Shown here piece after piece: positions 24,845 through 35,318 of a DNA stretch of 64,000 bases. Both the position numbers and the translations under genes were made by a program. How positions within the stretch are numbered: the first letter of the stretch is position 1; each line of letters starts with the position of its first letter. Source of the stretch: Ardenticatenales bacterium (lineage in GTDB: Bacteria; Chloroflexota; Anaerolineae; Promineifilales; Promineifilaceae); contig JACKBM010000025.1 in assembly GCA_020634575.1 (NCBI GenBank), forward strand, positions 1 through 64,000, in the 5' to 3' direction. The notes beneath the pieces are model-generated. The model saw only the letters and a list, made by a program, of their open reading frames with translations. It ran no database searches and had not been told where the DNA came from.

Positions 24845-25370
24845 TGTGGTTCTCCAGCTCGCGGACAAGTTTGTTAAGCCAATCTTGTTCCGCCTGAATC
24901 ATGGTGAGGCTATGGTCAAACATCGCTTCCACAAAGTAGGGCAGCGGCCGTTGCGTTTCTCTGAGATGTAGAATCTGGGTGTGGCGCTGGGAAAGCGCTG
25001 CCTGATGTTCGCCCAGAGCGGCTATGGCTTCCGCATGGCTGACCAGAGGCAGATTGGCCAGGCCCAACTGAATGGGGGGGTAGCAGCGATGGGGTGTTGC
25101 CAGGGCGGCCAGCGTGGCTTCCTGGCAGGCTTGCTGGCCGGCAGCGGTGACGTGATAGACTTTTCGGGCGGGGCCGCGACCGGCCGGTGCCTCCATCTGA
25201 TGTGTGATCAACGCTTCTTTTTCCAGCTTCTTCAGCAGATAGTAAATAGACGAGAAGCCAACTTCGGTCCACTCGCGCATCCCCCGTTCAGCTAATACCT
25301 GCTCAATTTCATACCCGTGACGGGCCTTCTCCACGATCAGGCTCAAAATAGCAAATTCTGCATTCGTCAT
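24837..25370 (-). CDS. PadR-family transcriptional regulator
   Basis: A 177-residue winged-helix regulator. The N-terminal DNA-binding part (FAILSLIVEKARHGYEIEQVL, VGFSSIYYLLKKLEKEALIT, RKVYHVTAAGQQ) is typical PadR; the C-terminal half is a helical dimerisation domain. PadR proteins usually repress nearby transporter or enzyme genes and release on binding a small molecule. Here it is divergent from an MFS transporter and coupled to a GyrI-like ligand-binding protein. An AT-rich palindrome just upstream (25372-25395) may be its operator. Confidence 0.92.
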   Translation of the reverse strand: MTNAEFAILSLIVEKARHGYEIEQVLAERGMREWTEVGFSSIYYLLKKLEKEALITHQMEAPAGRGPARKVYHVTAAGQQACQEATLAALATPHRCYPPIQLGLANLPLVSHAEAIAALGEHQAALSQRHTQILHLRETQRPLPYFVEAMFDHSLTMIQAEQDWLNKLVRELENHNV

Positions 25371-25371
25371 T

Positions 25372-25395
25372 TAATATCCTATAACTATAATATTA
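25372..25395. promoter_or_regulatory. Candidate PadR operator/promoter
   Basis: TAATAT (25372-25377) and ATATTA (25390-25395) form an inverted pair 12 bases apart, starting two bases before the PadR start codon. The block is much richer in A and T than its surroundings and contains TATAAT-like boxes for both strands. It is the natural site for autoregulation. Confidence 0.4.
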
Positions 25396-25673
25396 TTGTA
25401 CTGGGATATATGCACGGTGGTCAAGTTGAAATGGCAGGTGGCCGAAAATTCAGCCAAAGAAACGATCGCCGCAATCGCTTGACGATGTCATTCGTTCGTA
25501 ATATCCTGCCAGTCTGAGCAGTGCCGCCATCTGGCTCACCCACGGTCGCTCCCAATAATAGAAATCGATAGCTGATTGATAGCTGCGGAATAGGCAAGTG
25601 TTGTTGGCCGGCGCCACAATGCCAGCAGACCGCGAGCGCATGGCCATCGCTTGGCCAATTCCAGGAGATCGTG
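25396..25673. other. Intergenic region before the MFS gene
   Basis: Nothing clearly functional apart from the transporter's leader. On the minus strand (25450-25640) one frame reads with a protein-like composition (for example FYYWERPWVSQMAALLRLAGYYE) but has no start or family match that I recognise; it may be the remnant of a lost gene. Confidence 0.3.
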
Positions 25674-26936
25674 ATGGAAACCAGTGGGAAAGAATCTTCT
25701 TTACGTACCTATTTTGTGTTATGGGGTGGTCAGGCAATATCCCTTTTAGGCAGCCAGCTGGTGCAGTTTGCGCTGATCTGGTGGCTGACGGAAACAACCG
25801 GCTCTGCCGTCATCCTGGCCAGCGCCTCACTTGTGGGGCTCCTGCCACAGGTGATTTTGGGTCCATTCCTGGGCGTCCTGGTAGATCGTTGGAACCGGCG
25901 CTGGACCATGTTCCTCTCTGACAGCTCTGTCATGCTGGCGACGATGGTCCTGGCTTTGTTGTTCTGGCTGGATGTGGCCGAGCTGTGGCATGTCTTTGTC
26001 ATCTTGTTCATCCGCGCCGTGGCCGGTAGTTTTCATTGGCCGGCCATGACCGCCTCGACTTCGCTGATGGTGCCGGAAGAGCAGCTGACCCGGGTGCAGG
26101 GACTTAACCAGACCCTCAATGGCGGCCTCAACATCGCCGCTGCGCCGCTGGGGGCGTTGCTCATCTCCTTTATGCCGCTGCAAGGAATCCTGGCTATCGA
26201 CGCGGCGACAGCAATTTTCGCCATCATCCCCCTGTTGCTGATCGCGATTCCCCAGCCAGTGCGAAAAGTAGGGCTCGATAGTGCGGCCACGTCATTTATG
26301 CATGACATGAAGGATGGTCTGGCTTATGTGCGTGGCTGGCCGGCATTGATGGTCATCATGGGCATTTCCATGCTCATGAACTTTCTACTGAATCCCGCGT
26401 TTTCCCTGCTGCCATTGCTGGTGACCGATTATTTTGGTGGTGGCGCCTACCATCTGAGTGTGCTCGAAGTGGCCTTTGGGGTGGGCATTGTGGTTGGCGG
26501 CGGCGTGCTGGGCGCCTGGGGTGGCTTCAGGAACAAAGTTGCCACCAGCCTCTCGGGTGCGCTAGGTTTTGGCATTAGCATATTGGTTGTCGCATTTGCG
26601 CCGCCCCATCTGTTTGCCCTGGCAGTCATCGGGATGTTTGGCGGCGGCCTGACTAATTCGCTGCTCAATGGGCCGATCATGGCCATCATACAGGCGGTGG
26701 TGGCACCAGAGAAGCAGGGGCGCGTCTTTACGTTGCTCGGTAGCGTTTCCTCGGCCATGGCACCACTCGGTTTGATGGTAGCTGGTCCGCTGGCGGATGT
26801 TTTCGGCGTGCGCGGCTGGTTGGCCCTGGCCGGGGTGGCCATGCTTCTGCTTGGTATCTTCGGCTACTGGATTCCACCGCTCATCAATATTGAAAAGGAC
26901 GCGGCCCAGTTCCAGGGCGCCCGCGAGCCGGCGTAG
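25674..26936 (+). CDS. MFS transporter, probable drug exporter
   Basis: A 420-residue major facilitator protein of the MFS_3/EntS type, with about 12 hydrophobic segments. The N-terminal half shows FVLWGGQAISLLGSQLVQFALIWW and LGVLVDRWNRRWTM, the conserved D-R-W-x-R-R loop between segments 2 and 3. Its neighbours, a PadR repressor and a GyrI-like binder, point to export of a hydrophobic compound. ATG 25674 has AGGAG at 25663-25667; a GTG at 25671 is adjacent. Confidence 0.88.
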   Translation: METSGKESSLRTYFVLWGGQAISLLGSQLVQFALIWWLTETTGSAVILASASLVGLLPQVILGPFLGVLVDRWNRRWTMFLSDSSVMLATMVLALLFWLDVAELWHVFVILFIRAVAGSFHWPAMTASTSLMVPEEQLTRVQGLNQTLNGGLNIAAAPLGALLISFMPLQGILAIDAATAIFAIIPLLLIAIPQPVRKVGLDSAATSFMHDMKDGLAYVRGWPALMVIMGISMLMNFLLNPAFSLLPLLVTDYFGGGAYHLSVLEVAFGVGIVVGGGVLGAWGGFRNKVATSLSGALGFGISILVVAFAPPHLFALAVIGMFGGGLTNSLLNGPIMAIIQAVVAPEKQGRVFTLLGSVSSAMAPLGLMVAGPLADVFGVRGWLALAGVAMLLLGIFGYWIPPLINIEKDAAQFQGAREPA

Positions 26937-26950
26937 CTGGCGAGGGGATC

Positions 26951-27111
26951 CCACCAACGCGACGGGTCCCCACCAACCCGACGGGTCCCCACCAACCCGA
27001 CGGGTACCTACCAACCCGACGGGTTCCCCTACCAACCCGACGGGTCCACCACCCGACGGGTCCACCACCCGACGGGTCCACCACCCGACGGGTTGCCAAC
27101 CCGTCGGGTCC
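26951..27111. repeat. Cluster of ACCCGACGGGT palindromes
   Basis: Nine units of an 11-base palindrome of the form ACCCG-W-CGGGT, spaced by short C-rich linkers (CCACCA, CCTACCA), fill the gap between the MFS and aldehyde oxidoreductase genes. The last unit is in the opposite W state (T instead of A). Similar clusters lie at 39118, 54008, 60366 and 61649. The spacing is too short and irregular for CRISPR. Confidence 0.85.
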
Positions 27112-27172
27112 GCCGGTAAACTAGATTGCGCGTGAACAAAACGTCAGCATACGGCATTGAGAGTGAATAATT

Positions 27173-28933
27173 ATGATGAAGCGTCAATATTTACAGATTA
27201 ATCTGCAGGACCAGTCGATCAGCCGCGAGGATTGGGAAGGGGAGGCGCTGGTTAAGGCCGGCCGGAACCTGATCGCCCGTACCCTGGTGGAAATGGGTGT
27301 CGCGACTGTTGATCCGCTGGGCCCTGAGAACCCCCTGATTTTTTCAGCCGGCCCGTTTGCCGGCACCACATTTTCCAACGCCAATCGGACCAGCGTGGGC
27401 TGTAAGAGTCCGCTGACCGGCGGTATCAAGGAAGCCAATGGTGGCGGTAGTTTTGCCTACGCCATGGGGCGGCTCAATATCTGCGGCTTTACCCTGCACG
27501 GCCAGTCGCCGGACTGGGTGGTGATTCATTTTCACCTGGATGGCTCCGTTACCTTTGATGACGCCAGCCCCTATCTCGGCAAGCGCAACTACGAAGCCGC
27601 GGCGCTGTTGCATGAGAAATATGGCAAGAAGGTAAGCCTCGGATTGCTAGGCCCGGTCGGTGAATACCAGGGCTATCTGGCCGGGATCTCGTTCAGTGAT
27701 AACGACAGCCGGCCGACCCGGATCGCGGCCCGCGGCGGCGTGGGGGCGGTCATGGGCAGCAAAAAGGTGAAGGCGATTGTGCTCGATCTGGCCCAGATGC
27801 CGCAACTGCACGACCGCAAGAAGACGCTCGGCGCGGTGCGCGAATATGCCCGCATGTTGCAGGATGACCCGGCCGTACAGAACGTTTACAACAAGGTCGG
27901 CACGATGGCGATGGCCGACTACACCAATCACGTGGGCGGCATCCCGGTCAATAATTTCACCCTGGGTGCTCAGATTGACGATACGAAGGATACCTTCAAG
28001 ATGGGCGGCAGCTACATCCGGGAATTGAACGTTTCCCGAGGCGGCCAGCACACGCATGCCTGTATGCCGGGCTGCCTGATTCAGTGCAGCAATGTATACG
28101 TGGACGAAAACGGCAAGGAAATTGCCTCGCCGATTGAGTATGAGACGCTGGCCCTGCTGGGCACCAACTGCGGTCTGACGCACCCCGATCCGCTGGCGGA
28201 GATGAATCACCTCTGCAATGAGCTGGGCATTGACACGATTGAGGCGGGGGCGATGATCGCCGTCCTCATGGATTCTGGCCTGGCGGAGTTCGGCGACCTG
28301 GAGTTTATGCGCCAGGTGTTTGCTGAGCTGGAAGCGGGTAGTGAAAAAGGGAAGTTGTGGGCACAAGGCACTTCTCGGGTGGGCGCCCATTACGGCCAGC
28401 ATCGGGTGCCGACCATCAAGGGACAGGCGATCAGCGCCTACGATCCGCGCGTGATTGAGGTGACCGGGGTGTCGATGATGACCACCGCCCAGGGCGCCGA
28501 CCACACCACCGGCAACGTGCCGCAAATTCGCACCTTTGAGATGGATGCTGAAGAGTTGATGAAGCACAGTCTGGAATCACAGATCGCCTGCGCGGCGGTG
28601 GATTCGCTGGGCTTCTGTGTATTTGGCAAATCGGTGACCAACCCGAATGTGGCGTTCCTGGCGGATGCGATCAATGCAGCCCTCGGCACCGATGTGCCGC
28701 CGACATTCTTCACGGAGATTGGCAGGGAGACCCTGGTTTTTGAGCAGAAGTTCAACCGGGCGGCTGGTTTTACCGTTGAGGACGACATGCTGCCGCAGTT
28801 TTTCTACGACGAGCCGCTGGCGCCAACCGGCCGGACCGCCCGTTTCCGCGCCCAGGATGTCCATGACATTCTAGACCGGCTGGATAAGGTCGGCACACAG
28901 CTGGTGCCCGAAGAGCATGGGCGAGTGAGTTAG
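27173..28933 (+). CDS. Aldehyde ferredoxin oxidoreductase family (tungsten enzyme)
   Basis: A 586-residue enzyme of the AOR family, which oxidises aldehydes with tungstopterin and a [4Fe-4S] cluster. N-terminal features include SAGPFAGTTFSNANRTSVGCKSP-type cofactor loop (AGPFAGTTF, RTSVGCKSP), GPVGEYQGYLAG and RIAARGGVGAVMGSKKVKAI. Cluster cysteines are in HACMPGCLIQC and a later LGFCVFGK. Substrate class unknown. Two ATGs (27173, 27176) precede the coding start, with a weak ribosome site. It is followed by a terminator and a GMC oxidoreductase. Confidence 0.92.
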   Translation: MMKRQYLQINLQDQSISREDWEGEALVKAGRNLIARTLVEMGVATVDPLGPENPLIFSAGPFAGTTFSNANRTSVGCKSPLTGGIKEANGGGSFAYAMGRLNICGFTLHGQSPDWVVIHFHLDGSVTFDDASPYLGKRNYEAAALLHEKYGKKVSLGLLGPVGEYQGYLAGISFSDNDSRPTRIAARGGVGAVMGSKKVKAIVLDLAQMPQLHDRKKTLGAVREYARMLQDDPAVQNVYNKVGTMAMADYTNHVGGIPVNNFTLGAQIDDTKDTFKMGGSYIRELNVSRGGQHTHACMPGCLIQCSNVYVDENGKEIASPIEYETLALLGTNCGLTHPDPLAEMNHLCNELGIDTIEAGAMIAVLMDSGLAEFGDLEFMRQVFAELEAGSEKGKLWAQGTSRVGAHYGQHRVPTIKGQAISAYDPRVIEVTGVSMMTTAQGADHTTGNVPQIRTFEMDAEELMKHSLESQIACAAVDSLGFCVFGKSVTNPNVAFLADAINAALGTDVPPTFFTEIGRETLVFEQKFNRAAGFTVEDDMLPQFFYDEPLAPTGRTARFRAQDVHDILDRLDKVGTQLVPEEHGRVS

Positions 28934-28961
28934 CCGGCCGGCATTGTTATTTTGAGCAAGG

Positions 28962-28990
28962 GGGTCCGTCAGATTTGGCGGGCCCTTTTT
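28962..28990 (+). terminator. Rho-independent terminator
   Basis: GGGTCCG (28962-28968) pairs with CGGGCCC (28979-28985), one G-U pair, followed by TTTTT at 28986-28990, just after the aldehyde oxidoreductase gene. Confidence 0.75.
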
Positions 28991-29052
28991 AGTTGCTGAG
29001 AGATCCTTCGCCCTTTCTATGTTGAGGAATTGCCCCATAAAGGAGGCTCAGG

Positions 29053-30642
29053 ATGACAACAACCGCGTGGGATTACATCATCGTGGGGGCCGGCTCGGCC
29101 GGCTGTGTGCTGGCCAATCGGTTGAGCGCGGACCCGGCCTGTCGGGTGCTACTGATGGAGGCGGGCGGACCGGCGAATTTGCCTGAGGTGCGGGTGCCGG
29201 CGCGGTATAGTGCCCTGCAAAACACCCATCTGGATTGGGCCTACCGAACCACGCCACAAGCGGAGCTCTATGGCCGGTGCCTCAATTGGCCGCGTGGCCG
29301 GGCGCTGGGCGGCTCCAGCGCCATCAACTACATGGCCTATGTGCGTGGTATCCCGCTGGATTTTGACCGTTGGGCAGCGGCAGGCACTGCGGGTTGGGGC
29401 TATGAGGATGTATTGCCCTATTTCATTCGCTCAGAACACAATCACAATTTGGCCGACGAATACCATGGGCAAGATGGACCACATCACGTCACGACAGTGG
29501 CCGAGCCAAACCCGCTGGCGGCACGGTTCCTGCATGCCGCCTCTGAAATCGGCCTGCCTGTCAGCCCAGATGTGAATGGGCGCCAGTTTACCGGCGTCGG
29601 GCGGTACCAGGCGAATGTGATGGGGGGTGAACGTTGTAGTGGCGCCGACGCGTTCCTGTTACCCATCCTTGACCGGCCGAATCTAGCCGTGCTCACCCGC
29701 GCCCTGGCGCTGCAAATCCATTTCACTGGCACCCGCGCTAGCGCCATCAGCTACCTGCACGAAGGTATGGTCAAACGGGCCGACGTTGCTGGCGAATTAT
29801 TGTTGACGGCCGGCGCCATCAATTCGCCCCATTTGCTGATGTTGTCCGGCATCGGCCCGGCTGCTCATCTGCGGTCACATGGTCTGACAGTGGTGCAGGA
29901 TTTGCCCGGCGTGGGCGAGAACTTGCAAGACCATCTGCGGTTGACGGTGGGCTGCGAGATCAATCAGCCCTGGTCGCTTTCCGGTCTCGATGAGGCGGCG
30001 GCGGAAGAAGTCGCCCGCCAGTATGCTGCTGACCGGAGCGGGCCGCTGGCAAGTAACATTCTGGAGGTGGGCGGTTTTGTCCAGCTTTTGCCGGACGAAC
30101 CGGCGCCGGACACCCAGCTCTTTTTCTACGCCGATCTGCCCTCAGCCGCGCGGGCCAGCCGCGCGCCGCGCCATGGTTTTGGCATGTCCTGTTACACCGG
30201 CCGGCCCTACAGCCGCGGCACTATCCGCCTGGCTTCCGCTGATCCGCTGGACCAGCCGCTGCTGGATCCCAACTACCTGGCTGAACCAGGCGACTGGGCC
30301 GCTGCCCTGGCCGGCCTGCGCTGCCTCATGGCCCTGATGGAAGCGGACGCCTTCGCCGATGTGCGTGCGGGTGGGCTGATGCCCGACCCGGCGCGAAGGC
30401 GTGAAGCCGAACTAATTGACTACATCCGCACCACCGCCGAGACCGGCTATCACCCGGTGGGCAGTTGCAAGATGGGGCAGGATGCGCTGGCTGTGGTGGA
30501 TGGGGAACTGCGGGTGTATGGTGTGACGGGGCTGCGCGTGATCGACGCCTCGATCATGCCCAACATTGTTTCCGGGAATACCAATGCGCCGACGGTGATG
30601 ATTGCGGAGAAGGGGGCGGATCTGGTACAGGGGCGCGGCTGA
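29053..30642 (+). CDS. GMC-family FAD oxidoreductase (choline dehydrogenase-like)
   Basis: A 529-residue flavoprotein. [18 protein letters not shown] is the FAD loop, [18 protein letters not shown] the GMC signature 1, and [16 protein letters not shown] signature 2. The active-site pair is likely His in [11 protein letters not shown] and Asn in [10 protein letters not shown] near the C-terminus. It oxidises an alcohol to an aldehyde; the substrate is not clear and choline is only one option. AAAGGAGG precedes the ATG at 29053. Confidence 0.9.
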   Translation: MTTTAWDYIIVGAGSAGCVLANRLSADPACRVLLMEAGGPANLPEVRVPARYSALQNTHLDWAYRTTPQAELYGRCLNWPRGRALGGSSAINYMAYVRGIPLDFDRWAAAGTAGWGYEDVLPYFIRSEHNHNLADEYHGQDGPHHVTTVAEPNPLAARFLHAASEIGLPVSPDVNGRQFTGVGRYQANVMGGERCSGADAFLLPILDRPNLAVLTRALALQIHFTGTRASAISYLHEGMVKRADVAGELLLTAGAINSPHLLMLSGIGPAAHLRSHGLTVVQDLPGVGENLQDHLRLTVGCEINQPWSLSGLDEAAAEEVARQYAADRSGPLASNILEVGGFVQLLPDEPAPDTQLFFYADLPSAARASRAPRHGFGMSCYTGRPYSRGTIRLASADPLDQPLLDPNYLAEPGDWAAALAGLRCLMALMEADAFADVRAGGLMPDPARRREAELIDYIRTTAETGYHPVGSCKMGQDALAVVDGELRVYGVTGLRVIDASIMPNIVSGNTNAPTVMIAEKGADLVQGRG

Positions 30643-30666
30643 GCGCCACGCCCCTGCCAGGGATCA

Positions 30667-33600
30667 TTATTTCTTCGCTTCGGGGAAGCGGGTCAGGACA
30701 GTGGCAACGGCCGGTACAGGCAGCCGCTGGCCCAGAGCCACGCTTTCACTTGCCTTGATCGGCCGGCTGCCGCCGCCGGTCTGGTAGATGAGCAGGGAGC
30801 TATCCACCTCAGCAAACTCGGCGGGCACAATGGCCAGGCCGAGCAGATAGCCATCATTGTCGATGGCGCAGCTCGTGACATGGCCGACGATCTTGCCGCG
30901 CCGGTCCAGGACCGGGTCGCCGGTTTCTGGCCGGCGCACACCCTTGTCGTTGAGGCGGAAGCGGACAAGTGTTCCCCTGTCCTCGTGGGCGATGAAGGCC
31001 GAGCGGCCGATGAAATACGGCTTCCAGGTTTTGACGAAGCTGGCAAAACCGGCTTCGGATGGGTTTAGCTCAAACGGGCCGGCCAGTTCATGGCCGTAGA
31101 GCGGCAGGCCGGCTTCGGTGCGGGTGCTGTCGCGGGCGGCGAGACCGGCCGGTTTCAACCCAAACGGCTCACCCGCTTTCACCAACATCTCCCAGAACGC
31201 GACCAGATCATCCGGGTGGACAAACAGCTCATAACCAACCCGCTCGCCGGTGTAGCCGGTGCGCGAGATGATCGCCTTGATGCCGCCCAGCTCACCCGTC
31301 ATCAACCGGGCCCAGCCCATTGTTTTTAGCGCTTTGGCCTGGGCCGCGTCGCTGAGGCTGATGAGGATGTCGCGCGAGGCCGGCCCTTGCAGGGCGACAT
31401 CGAGTAACTGGTCGGCGCCGCTGGAAGGCGCGCGCAGGTCACGCAGTTCTGTCCGGTTTTGGATTCGGGCGGCGGGGTTGGCCAGGTCGATGGCGACTTT
31501 GCCCTCGTTGACCGCGTTGAGCCAGGCCCAATCCTTGTCATTGTTGCTGGCGTTGACCACCATCAGATAACGCTGCTCTTCGACCCGGTAAACCAGCAGG
31601 TCGTCAATGACCGAGCCGTCCGGGGCGAACAGATAGGTGTACTGGGATTCGCCGACTGAGAGCGTGGCGACATCGTTGCTGGTGACCAGTTGCAGGAACG
31701 CCTCGGCGTGCGGGCCGCGGACGTCGAACGAGCCCATGTGGGTGACGTCGAAGAGGCCGGCGGCCGTGCGCACGGCGTTGTGTTCTTCGCTGACGTTGCT
31801 GTACCAGACCGGCATATCATAGCCGCCGAACGGCACCATCTTGGCGCCCATGGCGATGTGGGCCGCGTGGAGGCCAGTTGTCTTGATGGGCGCGTCTTCT
31901 GGCTCATTCCAGACGAAAGCGGGCAGTGGCTCACCGGCGACCTCAGTCTGGCCGACGAAGAACGGCTTGTTGGCCGGCGTGGGTAGGGCATCGGCCGGGG
32001 CGGCCAGCCCATCGACATCATTCACCACTTTGACGACCACCGGCCCCGGTAGCTTCGCATAATGGTCGGAAAATTCGACGTAGCCATCAGACAGGTCGCG
32101 CAGGTATTCAGCGGCGGCCTGGGTGTGGTAGGCGTCGGTCAGGCGCAGGTAATATTGGTCAGCGGCGGCGCGCAGCAGGTTGGCGGCGGCGGTGAAGTTG
32201 GGGCCGTAGAGCGCGGTTTCCTGCGTGGCCTCAATATCCAGACCGGCCACATCGCTGCTGAGGGCGGCATCCAGGAATTCGGTGGCGCGGGGACCGCGGA
32301 CGGTCAGCGTGTGCTGGCTGGCGGCGCCGGCCGCTTGCGCCTGGAGATAGCCGGGACGGTCACCATCGACCATAGCCGGGATTTGGCCGGTCAGATAGGC
32401 GACGATCTCGCGACCGCGCTGGATGGCGGCGAAAGCGACTTTGGCGCGGCGGCGGCGGCGGCCACCGGGGGCGGCGTAGAAGAAGGGCAGGCAGCCTTTC
32501 AAGGTCACGGCCATCGCTTCGGCCAGCAAGTCGATCTCCTTGTCGCCGAAGCCGCGCTGGCTGATCCAGACGGTGCCGATGCGGACGCCGCTGGCGGCAA
32601 ACGCGCTGCGGTCGCCGGGGATGGTGTTACGGTTGGTGACAATGCCGACGATGTCGAGGATGCGGGCGGCCATGTCGCCGTTCAGCTCAACCCCTTCCGG
32701 GGCGACGCTCTTGGCGTCGACCAGCAGCAGATGGTTCTGCGAACCACCGCCGACGACGCGCAAGCCATGCTCCTGCAACTTCTCGGCCAGCCGATCCGCG
32801 TTGGCGATGATGCGCTTTTGCAGTTGCAGGAAGTTGTCGGAAGCGTTGAGCTTGAGGGCGACGGCCAGGGCGGCCATGGTGTTGAGATGGGGGCCACCCT
32901 GTTCGCCGGGGAAGACGGCCCGGTCGATTCGTTTGGCCAGGTCAGCCCGGTGGGTCATGATCATGGCGCCGCGCGGGCCGGTCAGGCTCTTGTGTGTGGT
33001 CGTGGTGACGACGTCGGCGATGCCGATGGGGCTGGGGTGCAGCCCGGCGGCAACGAGACCGGAAATGTGAGCCACATCGGCCAGGAAATAGGCGCCAACC
33101 TTGTCGGCCATGGCGCGGAAGCGGCTCCAGTCGACGACGAGCGGATACGCCGAGTAACCAGCGACGATGATGTTGGGCTTGACCGCCAACACCTGCGCTT
33201 CGATGGCGTCATAATCCAGCGCTTCAGTCTGCGGATCGACAAAATAAGGGACGCTGTTGTACAGCTGGCCGGTCCGGTTGACGGGGGCGCCGTGGGAGAG
33301 ATGGCCGCCATCGTTCAGGTTCAGTCCCATGATAGTGTCGCCCGGTTTGAGCAGGGCGGTGTAGACGGCGTTGTTGGCCGGCGCGCCAGAGAGCGGCTGG
33401 ACGTTGACAAACAGGTCGTCGGCGCTGAGGCCATTGGCGGCGAAAAGTTCGGCGGCCCGGCGGCGGGTCAGCGCCTCCAGAACATCGGCATATTCAACAC
33501 CTTTGTAATAACGCGGGTCGCTGTTGCGGCGATATTGGGCCAGCTCAGCGTCAAAATCCAGGATTTCGGCTTGAGTCTGGCGGCGGCTTTCCTCGCGAGG

Positions 33601-33786
33601 ATACCCTTCCGCATAGACGTTGCTGAAGCTGGTCATCAGCGCTTCATTAACTGCTGGCGGTGCTTCGCTCTCAGAGGGGATCAGGATAATGGTCTGACGT
33701 TGCCGTTCATCCTCCCGCTTGAGCAGGTTTGCCATATCGGGATCGAGTTCGGCGATGGTGCCTTGGGGGATAAAGTCATGGGCCAT
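30667..33786 (-). CDS. Fusion of serine hydroxymethyltransferase and aminomethyltransferase (GlyA-GcvT)
   Basis: A fused protein of about 1,039 residues. The N-terminal 440 residues are SHMT ([33 protein letters not shown] Lys near 266 in [13 protein letters not shown]). The C-terminal 395 are the glycine-cleavage T protein ([24 protein letters not shown] split by family into two strands, [15 protein letters not shown]). Between them about 190 residues include [20 protein letters not shown], which resembles a degenerate T-protein barrel. The fusion links serine/glycine exchange to glycine cleavage through tetrahydrofolate. Start set at ATG 33786 (GGAG upstream); 33801 is possible. A variant IPSESEAPP replaces the usual SHMT loop. 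Confidence 0.9.
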   Translation of the reverse strand: MAHDFIPQGTIAELDPDMANLLKREDERQRQTIILIPSESEAPPAVNEALMTSFSNVYAEGYPREESRRQTQAEILDFDAELAQYRRNSDPRYYKGVEYADVLEALTRRRAAELFAANGLSADDLFVNVQPLSGAPANNAVYTALLKPGDTIMGLNLNDGGHLSHGAPVNRTGQLYNSVPYFVDPQTEALDYDAIEAQVLAVKPNIIVAGYSAYPLVVDWSRFRAMADKVGAYFLADVAHISGLVAAGLHPSPIGIADVVTTTTHKSLTGPRGAMIMTHRADLAKRIDRAVFPGEQGGPHLNTMAALAVALKLNASDNFLQLQKRIIANADRLAEKLQEHGLRVVGGGSQNHLLLVDAKSVAPEGVELNGDMAARILDIVGIVTNRNTIPGDRSAFAASGVRIGTVWISQRGFGDKEIDLLAEAMAVTLKGCLPFFYAAPGGRRRRRAKVAFAAIQRGREIVAYLTGQIPAMVDGDRPGYLQAQAAGAASQHTLTVRGPRATEFLDAALSSDVAGLDIEATQETALYGPNFTAAANLLRAAADQYYLRLTDAYHTQAAAEYLRDLSDGYVEFSDHYAKLPGPVVVKVVNDVDGLAAPADALPTPANKPFFVGQTEVAGEPLPAFVWNEPEDAPIKTTGLHAAHIAMGAKMVPFGGYDMPVWYSNVSEEHNAVRTAAGLFDVTHMGSFDVRGPHAEAFLQLVTSNDVATLSVGESQYTYLFAPDGSVIDDLLVYRVEEQRYLMVVNASNNDKDWAWLNAVNEGKVAIDLANPAARIQNRTELRDLRAPSSGADQLLDVALQGPASRDILISLSDAAQAKALKTMGWARLMTGELGGIKAIISRTGYTGERVGYELFVHPDDLVAFWEMLVKAGEPFGLKPAGLAARDSTRTEAGLPLYGHELAGPFELNPSEAGFASFVKTWKPYFIGRSAFIAHEDRGTLVRFRLNDKGVRRPETGDPVLDRRGKIVGHVTSCAIDNDGYLLGLAIVPAEFAEVDSSLLIYQTGGGSRPIKASESVALGQRLPVPAVATVLTRFPEAKK

Positions 33787-33947
33787 AGGGGAATGCTCCA
33801 TTCAGATTGTCATGTTGAGAGGCAAAAAGGCAGCGCCAGGGGCGACTACCAGAATATCTAACTCGGAAGGTTCGGTTGGGCTGTGAAAGAGTGCCAGTGG
33901 CGTGTACGGCATTTTAGCAGGAAACAGCCTTGAGGCCACCTGCTGCG

Positions 33948-35258
33948 CTATTTCACAAAAACCCGGTAGCCCCAAGGGGGCAAAGTGAGGGTTGCAGTCG
34001 CGCTGATCTCGACCGCTTCCTGGCTGAAATAATCGATGTAATTCCCGTAGGGCAAGGCCAAAGGGAAGGTGACGGTCTGGGGCTGGGCTGAGAAGCTGAT
34101 GATGGCGAAGATTTGGTCTTCAGCATTGCGGCGGACAAAGCTCAGGATGTGATCCGGCCGGTCATTCACAACCGGCTCCATCCGCGCCCCCCAGGCGCCG
34201 TTCCAGAGGGCGCTATTTTCTTTCTTGAGAGCAAACAGCTGCCGGTAGAGCTCGCCGATCGGGTGTTCCTGCCATTCAATCGGGTCTTTCTCGAAAAAGG
34301 CCAGCCGGCGCGGGTTGCCTGCCTCCTGGCCGTTGTAGAGAAGCGGCATCCCCTCGGCGACAACTGAGAGGACAATGGCTGCTTCCAGCCCGTCGCCAAA
34401 CAGCTCAAACTGGGTGCCATCCCAGGCGTTTTTGTCGTGATTGCTGACAAAGTTCATGCGGAAGGCATCGGCGGGATACGCCTTTTCGTTCCAGGAGTAG
34501 TAGACAAAGAGGGCATCGAGGCCGGCCTTGCCCTGGCAGATGTCGCGGACGGCGTCATGCCAGCTCCAGGCATAGGTCATGTCAAACGCCTCGGCGTGGA
34601 GATCGCGTGATTCCCATTCAGCCAGCAGGAAGACGGGTTTGATCGTATCCAGTTCCTGACGCAGATTGTTCCAGAAGTCCGTGGGCACAAAGCCAGCCAC
34701 ATCACAGCGGAAACCATCAACATCAACGTCGCTGACCCAATATTTCATGGCGTCGGTCATGTAGCGGCGTAGACCGGGCTGGCTGTAATCCAGCTCGATG
34801 ATATCGGGCCAATCCCACCAGGGGGTGGGCAGGAAATCTCCTTTCCAGTCGCGGCGGTACCATTCGGGGTGGTCAACCGTCAGCTGGTTGTCCCAGGCAG
34901 TGTGGTTGGGGACCCAATCGAGGATGACGTGGAGGCCGAGATCGTGGGCGGCCTTGATGAAATGGCGCAAATCGTCGAGCGTGCCGAATTCGGGATTGAC
35001 GCTGTAGTAGTCGCGCACGGAATAGGGGCTGCCCAGTGTCCCTTTGCGGTTGACCCGGCCGATTTCGTGAACGGGCATCAGCCAGACGATATCAACGCCC
35101 AGCGCCTGCAGGCGGGGTAATTGGGCGGCGGCGGCGCGGAAGGTACCGGCCGGTGTAAATTGCCGCGTATTGATCTGATAAATAGTCGCCTTTTTGCTCC
35201 ACGCCGGATGCGTGAGCTTGACGTATGGGGTGGGCTGATAACGATCACCAGGGTTCAT
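33948..35258 (-). CDS. GH13 alpha-amylase-family glycosidase
   Basis: A 436-residue TIM-barrel enzyme. The four GH13 regions are present: DWVPNHTA, GFRCDVAG (nucleophile Asp), LLAEWE (acid/base Glu) and FVSNHD. A short C-terminal beta domain ends in LPPWGYRVFVK. No signal peptide, so it probably acts on intracellular maltodextrin or a similar glucan. GGAGAA lies before the ATG. No sugar transporter is nearby. Confidence 0.92.
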   Translation of the reverse strand: MNPGDRYQPTPYVKLTHPAWSKKATIYQINTRQFTPAGTFRAAAAQLPRLQALGVDIVWLMPVHEIGRVNRKGTLGSPYSVRDYYSVNPEFGTLDDLRHFIKAAHDLGLHVILDWVPNHTAWDNQLTVDHPEWYRRDWKGDFLPTPWWDWPDIIELDYSQPGLRRYMTDAMKYWVSDVDVDGFRCDVAGFVPTDFWNNLRQELDTIKPVFLLAEWESRDLHAEAFDMTYAWSWHDAVRDICQGKAGLDALFVYYSWNEKAYPADAFRMNFVSNHDKNAWDGTQFELFGDGLEAAIVLSVVAEGMPLLYNGQEAGNPRRLAFFEKDPIEWQEHPIGELYRQLFALKKENSALWNGAWGARMEPVVNDRPDHILSFVRRNAEDQIFAIISFSAQPQTVTFPLALPYGNYIDYFSQEAVEISATATLTLPPWGYRVFVK

Positions 35259-35318
35259 CTATGCTTTTCTCCGCTTATGTTAGCGCAGAAGCATAACGGA
35301 GCCCGTCCACCTGTCAAG

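Noticed and set aside
26951..27111. Possible CRISPR array
   Set aside because: Units are 11-base palindromes with 5-9 base spacers of near-identical sequence, not 25-40 base repeats with unique spacers, and no cas genes are near.
32062..33861. A 599-codon open frame on the plus strand
   Set aside because: It lies wholly opposite the SHMT part of the GlyA-GcvT fusion, is glycine/alanine-rich and shows no domain; it is an antisense by-product of GC-rich codon usage.
33787..33947. Glycine riboswitch before the GlyA-GcvT gene
   Set aside because: I looked for the tandem aptamer core and saw nothing that fits.
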